From Rhizobium leguminosarum bv. trifolii WSM2297 (GTDB taxonomy: Bacteria > Pseudomonadota > Alphaproteobacteria > Rhizobiales > Rhizobiaceae): 64,000 bases of DNA. Below, in pieces: positions 47,338-56,360 of this stretch (positions are counted from its first letter, which is position 1; the number at the start of each line of letters is the position of its first letter). The stretch covers positions 300,945-364,944 of the forward strand of contig NZ_JH719392.1 of NCBI RefSeq assembly GCF_000271845.1. Direction: 5' to 3'. The translations under genes and the position numbers were made by a program. Below the pieces are notes generated by a model. The model did not search any database and was not told the origin of the DNA. It saw nothing but the letters and a program-made list of their open reading frames with translations.

Positions 47338-48165
47338 ATGCTGATGACCAAGGGCCTTCGATTTGATCTGCTCGCCAAGGGCGGCTACACGGCGCGCGGT
47401 ATCGTTTTTCTGCTGATAGCGGGACTGGCGCTCTTCTCCGGCATCGCTGGCGGCCGGCCGGAAACGAAGTCCGCGCTCTCGACGCTGCTTGCGCAGCCCT
47501 TCGGCCGGATCTGGGTCGGAATGATTGGTCTTGCACTTCTCGGCTTTGTCGCATGGAGGCTCGCCCAGTCCCTGGCAGATAGCGATGGCCACGGGAAAGA
47601 CGCAAAGGCATTGGCGATCCGGTCAGCACTCCTCGGCAGCGCCATCACCTATCTCGGGCTTGCCGGATATGCACTCAGCCGTGCCCTCTTCCTCGGCGGC
47701 GGCAGCGAAGGTTCCGGGGAGAAGGGTCTGGCGGGATGGATCATGTCGCAGCCGTTCGGGTCCTACCTTGCGATCGCCGTTGGCGCCGGCTTTGTCATCG
47801 GCGGCATCGTGACGGTCGCGAAGGGCATCACCCGGAAGTTCGAGCGCTACGTCAAGATACCGGACAGCAAGGGTATCGTGACATTGATATGCGTTTACGG
47901 TCTCATCGCCCGCGGCGTGGTGTTCGCGATCACCGGGGTGCTTTTTGCCTATGCAGGTTTCCGGGTGGATCCCCAACAAGCCGGCAGCATGGGAGACGCC
48001 TTGCAATGGGTCCGCCAGCTTCCGTTTGGAGCCTTCCTCTACATCGCCGTTGCCGCTGGATTGGCAGCCTTCGGACTATACAATCTTGTCGAGGCCCGAT
48101 ATCGCGTCATATCAGGCCCGTCCTTGGCAGCCGCCAAGCGTTCAATTCCGCTGACGGGTGCCTGA
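47338..48165 (+). CDS. DUF1206 family membrane protein
   Basis: ATG 47338 has GGAG about six bases upstream and is preferred to TTG 47332. The 275-aa protein has six predicted helices arranged as three repeated pairs, each opening with a G(Y/L)xARGxVF-like motif (GGYTARGIVFLLIAGLALF, GLIARGVVFAITGVLFAYAG). Each also contains a QPFG/LPFG loop (LAQPFGRIWVG, MSQPFGSYLA, LPFGAFLYIA). That internal triplication is the hallmark of DUF1206. Function unknown. Confidence 0.85.
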   Translation: MLMTKGLRFDLLAKGGYTARGIVFLLIAGLALFSGIAGGRPETKSALSTLLAQPFGRIWVGMIGLALLGFVAWRLAQSLADSDGHGKDAKALAIRSALLGSAITYLGLAGYALSRALFLGGGSEGSGEKGLAGWIMSQPFGSYLAIAVGAGFVIGGIVTVAKGITRKFERYVKIPDSKGIVTLICVYGLIARGVVFAITGVLFAYAGFRVDPQQAGSMGDALQWVRQLPFGAFLYIAVAAGLAAFGLYNLVEARYRVISGPSLAAAKRSIPLTGA

Positions 48166-48234
48166 TAGCGGTTGTCGGAGGTCGACTTTCTTCGGCCAAA
48201 ACCGCGGAGCAGCCGTTGCGGCCACCCGTCTCGA

Positions 48235-48658
48235 CGATCTTTGCAAGCGAGAGTCGTTGCCGTTTGGAGCTTGAGATCAGCGAGACAGCGCTGTTCACGA
48301 TCGGGCGACCGTGCTTTCCACACTCGGTCAGCGCGCGATAGGGATCCGCGTCGTCCTGGACGATTTCGCGACCGGTTATTCCTCGCTCGCCAACCTCCGG
48401 GATTTTCCGTTCGACAAGCTGAAGATCGATAGACGTTTCCTTGCCGGCATCGGCGCCGATCCAACCATCAGGGCGCTGTTTGAGAATGTCATCGAGATGG
48501 CTTCGACGCTCAACCTGCCGGTGATTGCCGAGGGCGTCGAAACCAGGGAGCAGCTTGCGATCCTTCATGCAAGCCATCCGGCGCAAATGCAGGGTTTCCT
48601 GTTCGATAAGCCCGAGGCGGCCCCGAGCAGCCGGGCTCCGTTGAAAGCCATCGCCTGA
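48235..48658 (+). pseudogene. EAL-domain (cyclic-di-GMP phosphodiesterase) remnant
   Basis: The DNA encodes the second half of an EAL domain in two frames. One frame gives LELEISETALF. After a shift near 48300 another gives VVLDDFATGYSSLANLRDFP, FDKLKIDRRFL and LPVIAEGVETREQLAIL. The N-terminal EAL signature, the sensory part and any GGDEF domain are gone. The ending QGFLFDKPEAA is preserved. With the catalytic Glu of the EAL motif missing it cannot be active. Confidence 0.75.
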
Positions 48659-48695
48659 CCCGCGTGGACTGAATTGTGGCTTCAGGAGCTCCCGA

Positions 48696-49418
48696 CTACT
48701 TTCCGTCGAGCCAGTCCTGCAGCTCGGCCTCGGCCCGCTCCAGAGCGCTGTAGTTCAGCAGCTTGCGCAGGAAAGCGACCGTTATGGCGCGGGCGCGCAG
48801 ATTGAAGCGGCCGTCTTCGTGCTCGTCGCCGGCGCTCTGGTAGACGTCGAGCTTGTCGTAGAGCTGCTGCAGGCGGTTCTGCACGCTGCGCAGCGACAGG
48901 CCCCGACGTTTGGCGATCGCCCGATCGGTGAGACCGAGCGCGATATCGACGAGAATTTCGTATTCGGAATCGGTAAAGCCGTTGGTCTGGCCGAGGCTTT
49001 TCTGCTGCAGGCCTCGCACCTCGCGGTCGATGACGCACTGGCTCTCGATGAAGATCGAGCGTAGCGCCAGCTTCAGCCGCTCGTCGGAGGCGGACTTCAG
49101 CACATAGCCATAGGCGGCGCCATCCGGCACGATGCGCGAGACGCCGCGCACATAGGCCTCGTCGGAATAATTCGACCAGAAGAGGATACGGGTCTCCGGC
49201 CGCTCCTTCCAGATGGTGCGCGCCGCCTCGATGCCGTTGCGGCTCGCCATCTGCAGGTCCATGACGATATGCGCCGACTTGTGGTCGCGGGCGAGCTTCT
49301 CGCCGACGGTTCCGTTTTCCGCCTCGATCACCGTATCGCATTCCGGCAGGGCCGCATTGACCGCCTCATGCAGATAGGAGCGGTGCAGCGGGTCGTCTTC
49401 GACGATCAGAACCTTCAT
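48696..49418 (-). CDS. Response regulator, receiver plus LuxR-type HTH
   Basis: The 240-aa protein has a receiver domain (KVLIVEDDPLHRSYL, phosphoacceptor D54 in VMDLQM, and a conserved LK near 108) and a C-terminal LuxR-like HTH (FTDSEYEILVDIALGLTDRA, IAKRRGLSLRSVQNRLQQLY). It is encoded 12 bases after the histidine kinase and is probably its partner. The target is likely the divergent sugar ABC operon. Confidence 0.9.
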   Translation of the reverse strand: MKVLIVEDDPLHRSYLHEAVNAALPECDTVIEAENGTVGEKLARDHKSAHIVMDLQMASRNGIEAARTIWKERPETRILFWSNYSDEAYVRGVSRIVPDGAAYGYVLKSASDERLKLALRSIFIESQCVIDREVRGLQQKSLGQTNGFTDSEYEILVDIALGLTDRAIAKRRGLSLRSVQNRLQQLYDKLDVYQSAGDEHEDGRFNLRARAITVAFLRKLLNYSALERAEAELQDWLDGK

Positions 49419-49430
49419 GCGTATTTCTCC

Positions 49431-50669
49431 TCAGTTCGGCCCGCTCGCCGGGTCGTGCGGACCAAGCGGCAGCACGACGCGCACCGCGGTTCCGCGATTG
49501 TTGTGGCCGGGCCCGGTCGCAAAGCGCGCCGAGATCAGCCGCGCACGGGTCTTCATATTGTCGATGCCTCCGCCGATCCGTCCCCGCGCCTTGGCGAGCC
49601 CGGTCCCGTCGTCGGAAATTTCGATCGAAAGCCGCTCCTCGTCGGCCTCGAGCCGCACCGTGACGGCAAGCGGCGCGGCGTGGCGCACCGCATTGTTGAT
49701 CGCCTCCTGGGCGATCCGGAACAGCGCGACGCTGACGGTCGGTTCCAGACGCTCCAGTGCGCCGTGCGTCTCGTCGACAAGGCCCCATTCGATGGCCGAT
49801 CCGGTGTCGCGCGTCGACCGGTCGAGATGATGCTCGATCGCCTGAGCAAGTCCGAAGAGCTGGAGCACGGAGGGTTTTGCCTGTTCGATGATCTGCCGCA
49901 GATCCTGCATGCAATGCTGCAGCGAACGGGAGACCGGCTCCAGCGCTTCGGGCGTCACCTCGCCGTTGCGCGACAGCCGATCGATCCGGCGGGCAAGCCG
50001 CGTGAGGTCGGCAAGTGTCTGGTCGTGCAGGTCCATGCCGATCCGCTGGCGTTCCTGCTCCAGCGCCTCGGTCAGCTTCAGCGCGCCTTGCCGCAGCCCC
50101 TCCTCGCGGGCACGGGCCTCCGCCTCGACGATGGCCGAGCGTTGCGCCTGCTCGGCCGCCTGCAGTGCGAAGAAATAAGGCGTGAGCAGGTCGGCGATGA
50201 TGCGGGCGCGTTCGATATCCTCCATCGTATAGACGCCCGCCGTTCGCGACGAACAGGAAAGTGCGGCGATGATCGTGCCCTGCACCTTCATCGGCACATG
50301 CAGGCGGCTCCTCAGCGACTCTTCGACGATCGGCCGTTTGAACGCGCCCTCGAAGTGGAAACGCTGGTCCGTCATGGCGTCGTCGGTGAGCAGAAAATCC
50401 ACCTCGCCGCGGAGCAGCGAGCGGATCGGGCTGTTGACCACAGGCGCGCCGGCAAGATCGCCCCAGGCGGTCTCGATGCCGGTCTCGTAGGCCGTGTGGT
50501 AGTTGCCGCCTTCCAGGAGCACGCAGACATCGAGATGGTCGTGCGGGATGATGTGGGCAACCTCGGCCGCAACCGAACGGATGGCCGAGCGGAAGTCGAG
50601 CTGACCCGCCAGCAGCCGGGAAATGCCGAGATAATGTTCGAACATGGCTGCGGGTGCCGGATGCAGCAT
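49431..50669 (-). CDS. Soluble sensor histidine kinase (GAF-like plus HisKA_3)
   Basis: ATG 50669 follows GGGGAGG and gives 412 aa. There is no transmembrane segment, so the kinase is cytosolic. The N-terminal 20-165 region looks GAF-like (sensing). A coiled linker leads to the dimerisation/phosphoacceptor box ERQRIGMDLHDQTLADLTRL (H215) of the NarL-type kinases. The ATPase part has FRIAQEAINNAVRHA (N box) and ISDDGTGL (G1). It probably senses an intracellular metabolite of the sugar imported by the adjacent transporter. Confidence 0.88.
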   Translation of the reverse strand: MLHPAPAAMFEHYLGISRLLAGQLDFRSAIRSVAAEVAHIIPHDHLDVCVLLEGGNYHTAYETGIETAWGDLAGAPVVNSPIRSLLRGEVDFLLTDDAMTDQRFHFEGAFKRPIVEESLRSRLHVPMKVQGTIIAALSCSSRTAGVYTMEDIERARIIADLLTPYFFALQAAEQAQRSAIVEAEARAREEGLRQGALKLTEALEQERQRIGMDLHDQTLADLTRLARRIDRLSRNGEVTPEALEPVSRSLQHCMQDLRQIIEQAKPSVLQLFGLAQAIEHHLDRSTRDTGSAIEWGLVDETHGALERLEPTVSVALFRIAQEAINNAVRHAAPLAVTVRLEADEERLSIEISDDGTGLAKARGRIGGGIDNMKTRARLISARFATGPGHNNRGTAVRVVLPLGPHDPASGPN

Positions 50670-50751
50670 GGTGGTTCCTCCCCGAGACGGCAGCCGGCTC
50701 CTCAACCCGCCGCGATCCCTTCACAGTAAGCGCCCGCGGAAGCGCGCCGTC

Positions 50752-50787
50752 TTGCGTAAACCCGCAGCGAATTGCGCAAAACCCGCA
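50752..50787. promoter_or_regulatory. Direct repeat, candidate response-regulator binding site
   Basis: TTGCGTAAACCCGCA (50752-50766) and TTGCGCAAAACCCGCA (50772-50787) start exactly 20 bp apart (about two helical turns), and TTGCGCAA in the second is a palindrome. They lie between the divergent kinase/regulator and sugar-transporter operons. The spacing suits tandem binding of a LuxR-type regulator. Binding is inferred. Confidence 0.5.
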
Positions 50788-50946
50788 AACGACTTGCTGC
50801 CTTGCCCCTGTACAGCTCGGTCGATCTCCCGCATCCTGCCCTTACTGAGAGGAGGAAGCTCAGTGCAAGAACAATTTTCACTCGGGCCCGATTGGGCAGG
50901 CAGGAGTGAAGCGATCCGCCGACCGGCGATCATCAGGGAGGAAGAC

Positions 50947-51963
50947 ATGACAATCCGCAAGATGCTTCTGGCATCGGCCGCTATTGCTTGCGCCGCGATG
51001 CCCGTTTCCGCCTTTGCCGACACGTCGGCCAAGAAAATCGCCCTTTCCAACAATTATGCCGGTAACTCCTGGCGCCAGGCCATGCTGACGAGCTGGGGCA
51101 AGGTGACGGGCGAAGCCGTGAAGGCCGGCGTCGTTGCCGCAGCCGATCCTTTCACCACCGCCGAGAACCAGGCGACGGAACAGGCCGCGCAGATCCAGAA
51201 TATGATCCTGCAGGGCTATGACGCCATCGTGCTCAACGCCGCCTCGCCGACGGCGCTGAACGGCGCGGTCAAGGAAGCCTGCGACGCCGGCATCACCGTC
51301 GTCTCCTTCGACGGCATCGTGACCGAGCCCTGCGCCTGGCGCATCGCCGTCAACTTCAAGGAAATGGGCCGTAGCGAGGTCGAGTACCTGTCGAAGAAAC
51401 TTCCGGAAGGCGGCAACCTGCTCGAGATCCGCGGCCTCGCCGGTGTCTTCGTCGACGACGAGATCTCCGCCGGCATTCACGACGGCGTCAAGCAGTTCCC
51501 GCAGTTCAAGATTGTCGGCTCCGTTCACGGCGACTGGGCGCAGGACGTGGCGCAGAAGGCTGTTGCCGGCATTCTGCCGAGCCTGCCCGACATCGCCGGC
51601 GTGGTGACGCAGGGCGGCGACGGTTATGGCGCCGCACAGGCGATTGCCGCTACCGACCGAAAGATGCCGGTGATCATCATGGGCAACCGCGAAGACGAAC
51701 TGAAGTGGTGGAAGGAACAGAAGGACGCCAAGGGTTACCAGACGATGTCCGTGTCCATCGCACCTGGAGTTTCGACGCTCGCCTTCTGGGTCGCCCAGCA
51801 GATCCTCGACGGCAAGCAGGTGAAGAAGGACCTCGTCGTGCCCTTCCTGCGCATCGACCAGGACAATCTTGAAACGAACCTCGCCAATACTCAGGCCGGC
51901 GGCGTCGCCAACGTGGAATACACGCAGGCAGACGCGATCAAGGTGATCGAGTCGGCAAAATAA
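50947..51963 (+). CDS. Sugar ABC transporter substrate-binding protein (RbsB-like)
   Basis: ATG 50947 follows GGGAGGAAGAC. The 338-aa periplasmic protein has a signal peptide (MTIRKMLLASAAIACAAMPV, then SAFA) and the periplasmic-binding-protein type 1 pattern: KIALSNNYAGNSWRQAMLTS, QIQNMILQGYDAIVLNAASP and TVVSFDGIV. The cluster class is ribose/xylose-type (CUT2) sugars. A strong hairpin follows its stop. Confidence 0.9.
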   Translation: MTIRKMLLASAAIACAAMPVSAFADTSAKKIALSNNYAGNSWRQAMLTSWGKVTGEAVKAGVVAAADPFTTAENQATEQAAQIQNMILQGYDAIVLNAASPTALNGAVKEACDAGITVVSFDGIVTEPCAWRIAVNFKEMGRSEVEYLSKKLPEGGNLLEIRGLAGVFVDDEISAGIHDGVKQFPQFKIVGSVHGDWAQDVAQKAVAGILPSLPDIAGVVTQGGDGYGAAQAIAATDRKMPVIIMGNREDELKWWKEQKDAKGYQTMSVSIAPGVSTLAFWVAQQILDGKQVKKDLVVPFLRIDQDNLETNLANTQAGGVANVEYTQADAIKVIESAK

Positions 51964-51973
51964 CTCTCCCGGC

Positions 51974-52010
51974 GACTGCCGCGCGGGCCGAAAATGGGCG
52001 CGCGGCAGTC
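51974..52010 (+). terminator. Intercistronic hairpin after the sugar-binding protein gene
   Basis: A perfect 12-bp stem GACTGCCGCGCG/CGCGCGGCAGTC (51974-51985 with 51999-52010) with a 13-base loop lies between the SBP and ATPase genes. The ATG at 51994 is in the loop, which argues against its use as the ATPase start. It probably causes partial termination or protects the SBP mRNA. Confidence 0.65.
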
Positions 52011-52023
52011 CTTCCGAGCAGGC

Positions 52024-53487
52024 ATGGCGGGCAGCATGGATGAGGTTTTGAAGGCGGTGATCGCCGTCGATGGCGCCAGGGTGAGCTTCGGCGCGGTCAG
52101 GGCGCTCGACGGCGTCACGCTCAGCGTCATGCCGGGCGAATGCGTCGGGCTCGTCGGCCATAATGGCGCCGGCAAATCCACCATCGTCAGCGTCATCAAC
52201 GGCGGCCTGACACCACACGAAGGAAGCGTGGCAAGCGACGGCGAGCGGCTGGAGCGCTACGGCATCAACGCGGCGCGCGCCCGCGGCGTGCGCTGCGTCT
52301 TTCAGGAGCTTTCGCTCTGCCCCAACCTTTCCATCGTCGAGAATACGCGCATCATGCATCGCCATCTCGGTGGCTTCGGCTGGCGCCGGCGCGCCGCTGA
52401 TATCATCGAGAAGAGCCTCGACGCCGTCTTTCCCGGCCATGGCATCGACAGCAGCCAGGCGGTAGGAGATCTTTCTATCGCCGAGCGGCAGATGGTCGAG
52501 ATTGCAATGGCCTTTTCCAACGCCGGCGTTGCGCCGCAGCTGGTGATCCTTGATGAACCGACCTCGTCGCTTGATGCAAGTCTTGCCCGCCAGATGCTCG
52601 ATCATGTCCGCCGCTTCGTTGCCGCCGGCGGATCCGTCATTTTCATCTCGCATATCCTGCACGAGATCCTCGAAACCTCCGACCGCATCGTCGTCATGAA
52701 GGATGGCCGCGTGGTCGCCGAACGTCCGGCTGATGGATTCGACCATCACGGCCTCGTGGAAGCGATGGGCACCGTTGCGAAGGAAGAGACCGGGCCGCGT
52801 TCGGCGCGCGAACAATCCACCGCTCCGCTGATTTTGTCTCATCAGACGAAAGGCCTTCCCTTCACCGCCCGCAAGGGAGAGATCGTCGCACTGGCTGGAC
52901 TGGCCGGGCACGGGCAGACCGAGTTGCTGCTCGCTTTGCACGCCGCCCAGTCCGGCAACTGGCTGCCTGAGCGCGATCCAATCGTCACCTTCGTCGCCGG
53001 CGACCGTCGCCTCAACGGCGTCTTCGAGCTGTGGAGCATCCTGCGAAACTTCTCGATCGCCTCGCTCGGTGATCTCACCCGGCGCGGCCTGATCCTCGCC
53101 GGCGAAGAGGAGATGAAGGGTGCCGATTGGAAGCGGCGGATCGAGATTCGCACGCCGGATATGGCAAACCGCATCCTGTCGCTTTCCGGCGGCAACCAGC
53201 AGAAGGTGCTGTTTGCCCGCGCGCTTGCGACGCGCGCGCCTGTTGTTCTGATGGACGATCCGATGCGCGGCGTCGACGTCGGGACCAAACAGGAGGTCTA
53301 TACGATTATCCGCGAGGAAGCGGCGCGCGGCCGCACTTTCATCTGGTACTCGACCGAAATGGACGAGGTCCGCCTCTGCGACCGCGTCTACGTCTTCCGC
53401 GAAGGCCGCATCACCGCCGAACTCGCCGGCGACGTCGTCAACGAGACGAACATCATCGCCGCTTCCTTCGAGGGGGGCGCCGCATGA
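52024..53487 (+). CDS. Sugar ABC transporter ATPase (RbsA-like, two NBDs)
   Basis: Start chosen at ATG 52024; ATG 52036 is also possible, and ATG 51994 is inside a hairpin loop. About 487 aa with two nucleotide-binding halves. The first is canonical (GHNGAGKST, FQELSLC, LSIAERQMVEIA, LVILDEPTSSLD, FISHIL). The second has a degenerate Walker A (AGLAGHGQTELL) but keeps LSGGNQQKVLFARAL and LMDDPMRGVD, as usual in RbsA-type proteins. The stop overlaps the next permease start by four bases. Confidence 0.9.
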   Translation: MAGSMDEVLKAVIAVDGARVSFGAVRALDGVTLSVMPGECVGLVGHNGAGKSTIVSVINGGLTPHEGSVASDGERLERYGINAARARGVRCVFQELSLCPNLSIVENTRIMHRHLGGFGWRRRAADIIEKSLDAVFPGHGIDSSQAVGDLSIAERQMVEIAMAFSNAGVAPQLVILDEPTSSLDASLARQMLDHVRRFVAAGGSVIFISHILHEILETSDRIVVMKDGRVVAERPADGFDHHGLVEAMGTVAKEETGPRSAREQSTAPLILSHQTKGLPFTARKGEIVALAGLAGHGQTELLLALHAAQSGNWLPERDPIVTFVAGDRRLNGVFELWSILRNFSIASLGDLTRRGLILAGEEEMKGADWKRRIEIRTPDMANRILSLSGGNQQKVLFARALATRAPVVLMDDPMRGVDVGTKQEVYTIIREEAARGRTFIWYSTEMDEVRLCDRVYVFREGRITAELAGDVVNETNIIAASFEGGAA

Positions 53488-54431
53488 CGTTCCGGCTGTC
53501 GTCCGACGCCTTGCGTCTTGCCATTCCTGCCCTGTCGCTGACGCTGCTGCTTGCCGCCGTCTTCTGGCTGCAACCGCGCGCCATGAGCTATGTCGGGCTC
53601 AACCTGCTGTTCAATCTGGCCGTGCCCATCGCGCTTGCGACGATCGCCCAGATGCTGGTCATGGCGGTCAACGATCTCGATCTCTCGATGGGCACCTTCG
53701 TCAGCTTCGTCGCCTGCGTCACCGCCACCTTTCTGCGGGATGCCCCGGTGACCGGCAGCCTGATCCTTGCCGGCGCGATCGCCACCTATGCGGCCCTCGG
53801 CGTCGTCATCCATCTGCGCAACCTGCCGTCCATCGTCGTGACCCTCGGCATGAGCTTCGTCTGGGGCGGCCTGGCCGTGCTGCTGCTGCCGGCGCCCGGC
53901 GGCCAGGCGCCGGACTGGGTGCGCTGGTTGATGACCGTCAAGCCGCCGCTGGCGCCGATGGCGATCGTCGCCAGCATCGCCATCGCCGCCATTGCCCATC
54001 TCCTCGTCATGCGCTCCTCGCTCGGCGTGCTGATCCGCGGCATCGGCGGCAACCAGCGCTCGGTCGAGCGCGCCGGCTGGTCGATCGTCGCGGCGCGGGC
54101 GAGCGCCTACGGTCTTGCCGGCTTGTTTGCCGTGCTCGCCGGCATCGCCCTCGTCGGCCTGACCACCTCGGCCGATGCCAATATCGCGCTGCGATACACG
54201 CTGCTGTCGATCGCCGGGGTGATCCTCGGTGGCGGCGAGTTCATCGGTGGCCGCATCTCCCCTGTCGGCGCCGTCATCGGCGCGCTGACGCTGACGCTCG
54301 CAGGCTCGTTCCTGTCCTTCCTGCGCATCTCGCCGGACTGGCAGATCGGCGCTCAGGGCGCGATCCTGATTATCGTGCTGGCATTGCGCCTGATGCTGAA
54401 CCGCTTGGAGAAGCGGGAGAAACGCCGATGA
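53484..54431 (+). CDS. Sugar ABC transporter permease (RbsC-like, first)
   Basis: ATG 53484 overlaps the ATPase TGA (ATGA). The 315-aa membrane protein has roughly 8-10 hydrophobic segments and the branched-chain/ribose permease features: MLVMAVNDLDLSMGTFVSFV, IRGIGGNQRSVERAGWSIV and ISPVGAVIGALTLTL. It forms a heteromeric channel with the second permease. Confidence 0.92.
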   Translation: MTFRLSSDALRLAIPALSLTLLLAAVFWLQPRAMSYVGLNLLFNLAVPIALATIAQMLVMAVNDLDLSMGTFVSFVACVTATFLRDAPVTGSLILAGAIATYAALGVVIHLRNLPSIVVTLGMSFVWGGLAVLLLPAPGGQAPDWVRWLMTVKPPLAPMAIVASIAIAAIAHLLVMRSSLGVLIRGIGGNQRSVERAGWSIVAARASAYGLAGLFAVLAGIALVGLTTSADANIALRYTLLSIAGVILGGGEFIGGRISPVGAVIGALTLTLAGSFLSFLRISPDWQIGAQGAILIIVLALRLMLNRLEKREKRR

Positions 54432-55378
54432 GCCCTCGCCTGCGCCTTCTCGGCAAACCCTGGATCTGGTCGTGGCTTGCCGCCTTTGTCGTCTGGTTGC
54501 TGACGATCATGGTGACGCTCGGCGCCAGCACGCTCGGCCTGTCGCAGGCAGCCCTCACCTTCGCCGCCTTCTCGGTCGTCGTCGGCCTCGGCCAGATGTT
54601 CGTCATCACGCTCGGTCCCGGCAACATCGACCTCTCGGTTCCGGCCACTATGACGCTTGCCGGCACGGTGGCTCTGAAGCTGATGAATGTCGAAAACGGC
54701 ATGATCCTGCCCGGTCTTCTGATTGCGATCTTCATCGGCCTCGTTGTCGGTCTCGGCAATTATGCACTGATCAAGGCGTTGCGCATTCCGCCGATCATCG
54801 CCACGCTGTCAATGAGCTTCATCGTCCAGTCCGCCGCGATCTGGACGAACCGGGGCTTGCGCATCAAGCCTCCGAGCATGCTGGCCGAGTTTACCACGTC
54901 GAACACACTCGGCGTGCCGAATGTGGCGATCGTCGCATTGCTGATTTCGCTGCTTGCCTGGTTTCTGCTGGAGAAGACGATTTACGGGCGCTGGATCTCG
55001 GCGATCGGCCAAAGCATGCCGGCCGCGCGCATGGCCGGCATACCGGTCGACGGCACGCGTTTCGTCACCTACCTGTTCTGCGCAGTGCTGGCATCGGTCG
55101 CAGGCTACCTGCTCGCCTGTTTCTCCGGCGGCGCCGCGCTCAACATGGGCTCGGAATATCTCCTGATGTCGATTGCCGTCGTCGTGATCGGCGGCACGGC
55201 GGTCGCCGGCGGCGATTCCAACGTGCCGGGCATCTGGGGCGCCTCGCTCTTCATGTTCCTGGTCGTGTCCATGCTCAACACCTACGGGGTCGGCGCGGGC
55301 TTTCGCCTGATCATGACCGGCCTCATCATCATCAGCGTCATCATGCTCGCCGGCGGCCGCCGGGCGGGCATGCGATAA
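54428..55378 (+). CDS. Sugar ABC transporter permease (RbsC-like, second)
   Basis: The 316-aa membrane protein overlaps the first permease gene by four bases. It shows QMFVITLGPGNIDLSVPATM, ISAIGQSMPAARMAGIPVDG and VVIGGTAVAGGDSNVPGIWG, the typical RbsC loop patterns. It pairs with the preceding permease. Confidence 0.92.
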   Translation: MSPRLRLLGKPWIWSWLAAFVVWLLTIMVTLGASTLGLSQAALTFAAFSVVVGLGQMFVITLGPGNIDLSVPATMTLAGTVALKLMNVENGMILPGLLIAIFIGLVVGLGNYALIKALRIPPIIATLSMSFIVQSAAIWTNRGLRIKPPSMLAEFTTSNTLGVPNVAIVALLISLLAWFLLEKTIYGRWISAIGQSMPAARMAGIPVDGTRFVTYLFCAVLASVAGYLLACFSGGAALNMGSEYLLMSIAVVVIGGTAVAGGDSNVPGIWGASLFMFLVVSMLNTYGVGAGFRLIMTGLIIISVIMLAGGRRAGMR

Positions 55379-55392
55379 ACGGAAAGACCGCC

Positions 55393-56307
55393 ATGGCCGA
55401 GGCCAGTATCTACGAAATCCACGACCCGCGTTTCCGGCAGATGATCGTGACGAGCGCCGGTCTCGAAGAACTCTATTCCGGCTGCCGCTGGGCTGAGGGT
55501 CCCGTCTGGTTCAACGATGCGAACCAGCTCCTGTGGAGCGACATTCCCAATCAGCGCATGCTGCGTTGGACCCCCGAAAGCGGTGTCTCCGTCTATCGGC
55601 AACCGTCCAATTTTACCAATGGCCATACGCGCGATCGGCAGGGACGGCTGATTTCCTGCGAACATGGGACACGCCGCGTTACGCGCACGGAGGTCGATGG
55701 CTCGATCACCGTACTCGCCGATCGTTTCAAGGGCGCCAGGCTCAATTCGCCGAACGACGTGGTGGTGAAATCAGACGGGACGATCTGGTTCACCGACCCC
55801 ACCTACGGCATCATGTCGGATTATGAAGGCTATCGCGCCGAGCCGGAGCAGCTGACCCGCAACGTCTACCGGCTCGATCCGGCGACCGGCGCACTTGCGG
55901 CCGTCGTCACGGATTTCACCCAGCCGAACGGCCTTGCCTTCTCGCCCGACGAGACAATTCTTTACGTGGCGGATTCGGCAGCAAGCCATGATGAAAGCCT
56001 GCCGCGTCACATCCGCGCTTTCCAAGTGGTCGACGGCAGCAGGCTCACGAACGGCCGGGTCTTCTGCCTGATCGACAGCGGTATTCCGGACGGTATCCGC
56101 GCCGACGTCAATGGAAACCTCTGGTCGAGTGCTGCCGATGGCGTGCATTGCTTCGACCCGGCTGGAAAACTGATCGGCAAGATCCGCGTGCCCCAGACCG
56201 TCGCCAACCTCACCTTCGGCGGCCCCCGGCGCAACCGGCTGTTCATTGCGGCGACGCGTTCGGTTTATTCGGTCTATCTCGCAGTCAGCGGTGCTCAGCT
56301 GCCGTGA
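55393..56307 (+). CDS. SMP-30/gluconolactonase family lactonase
   Basis: ATG 55393 follows GGAAAGACCGCC and gives 304 aa. It is a six-bladed beta-propeller: metal ligands E35 (RWAEGPVW), N179 (QPNGLAFS) and D233 (IPDGIRADVNGNLW), plus N121 (NSPNDVVV). It opens a sugar lactone to the acid in the cytosol. As last gene of the sugar-importer operon it suggests that the imported sugar is oxidised to a lactone; a dehydrogenase gene would be needed elsewhere. Confidence 0.88.
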   Translation: MAEASIYEIHDPRFRQMIVTSAGLEELYSGCRWAEGPVWFNDANQLLWSDIPNQRMLRWTPESGVSVYRQPSNFTNGHTRDRQGRLISCEHGTRRVTRTEVDGSITVLADRFKGARLNSPNDVVVKSDGTIWFTDPTYGIMSDYEGYRAEPEQLTRNVYRLDPATGALAAVVTDFTQPNGLAFSPDETILYVADSAASHDESLPRHIRAFQVVDGSRLTNGRVFCLIDSGIPDGIRADVNGNLWSSAADGVHCFDPAGKLIGKIRVPQTVANLTFGGPRRNRLFIAATRSVYSVYLAVSGAQLP

Positions 56308-56360
56308 GAGCCCGATAATCTGCGCGCGGATCGAACTCCGATATGGAGGGCGCCGCCTGT

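Noticed and set aside
50878..52941. Minus-strand frame of 687 codons across the sugar SBP and ATPase genes
   Set aside because: It spans two well-supported genes on the other strand and their hairpin; no recognisable motifs.
54472..55392. Upstream extension of the SMP-30 gene to a 611-codon frame
   Set aside because: The extension overlaps the second permease in another frame; ATG 55393 with GGAAAG fits the family's usual start.
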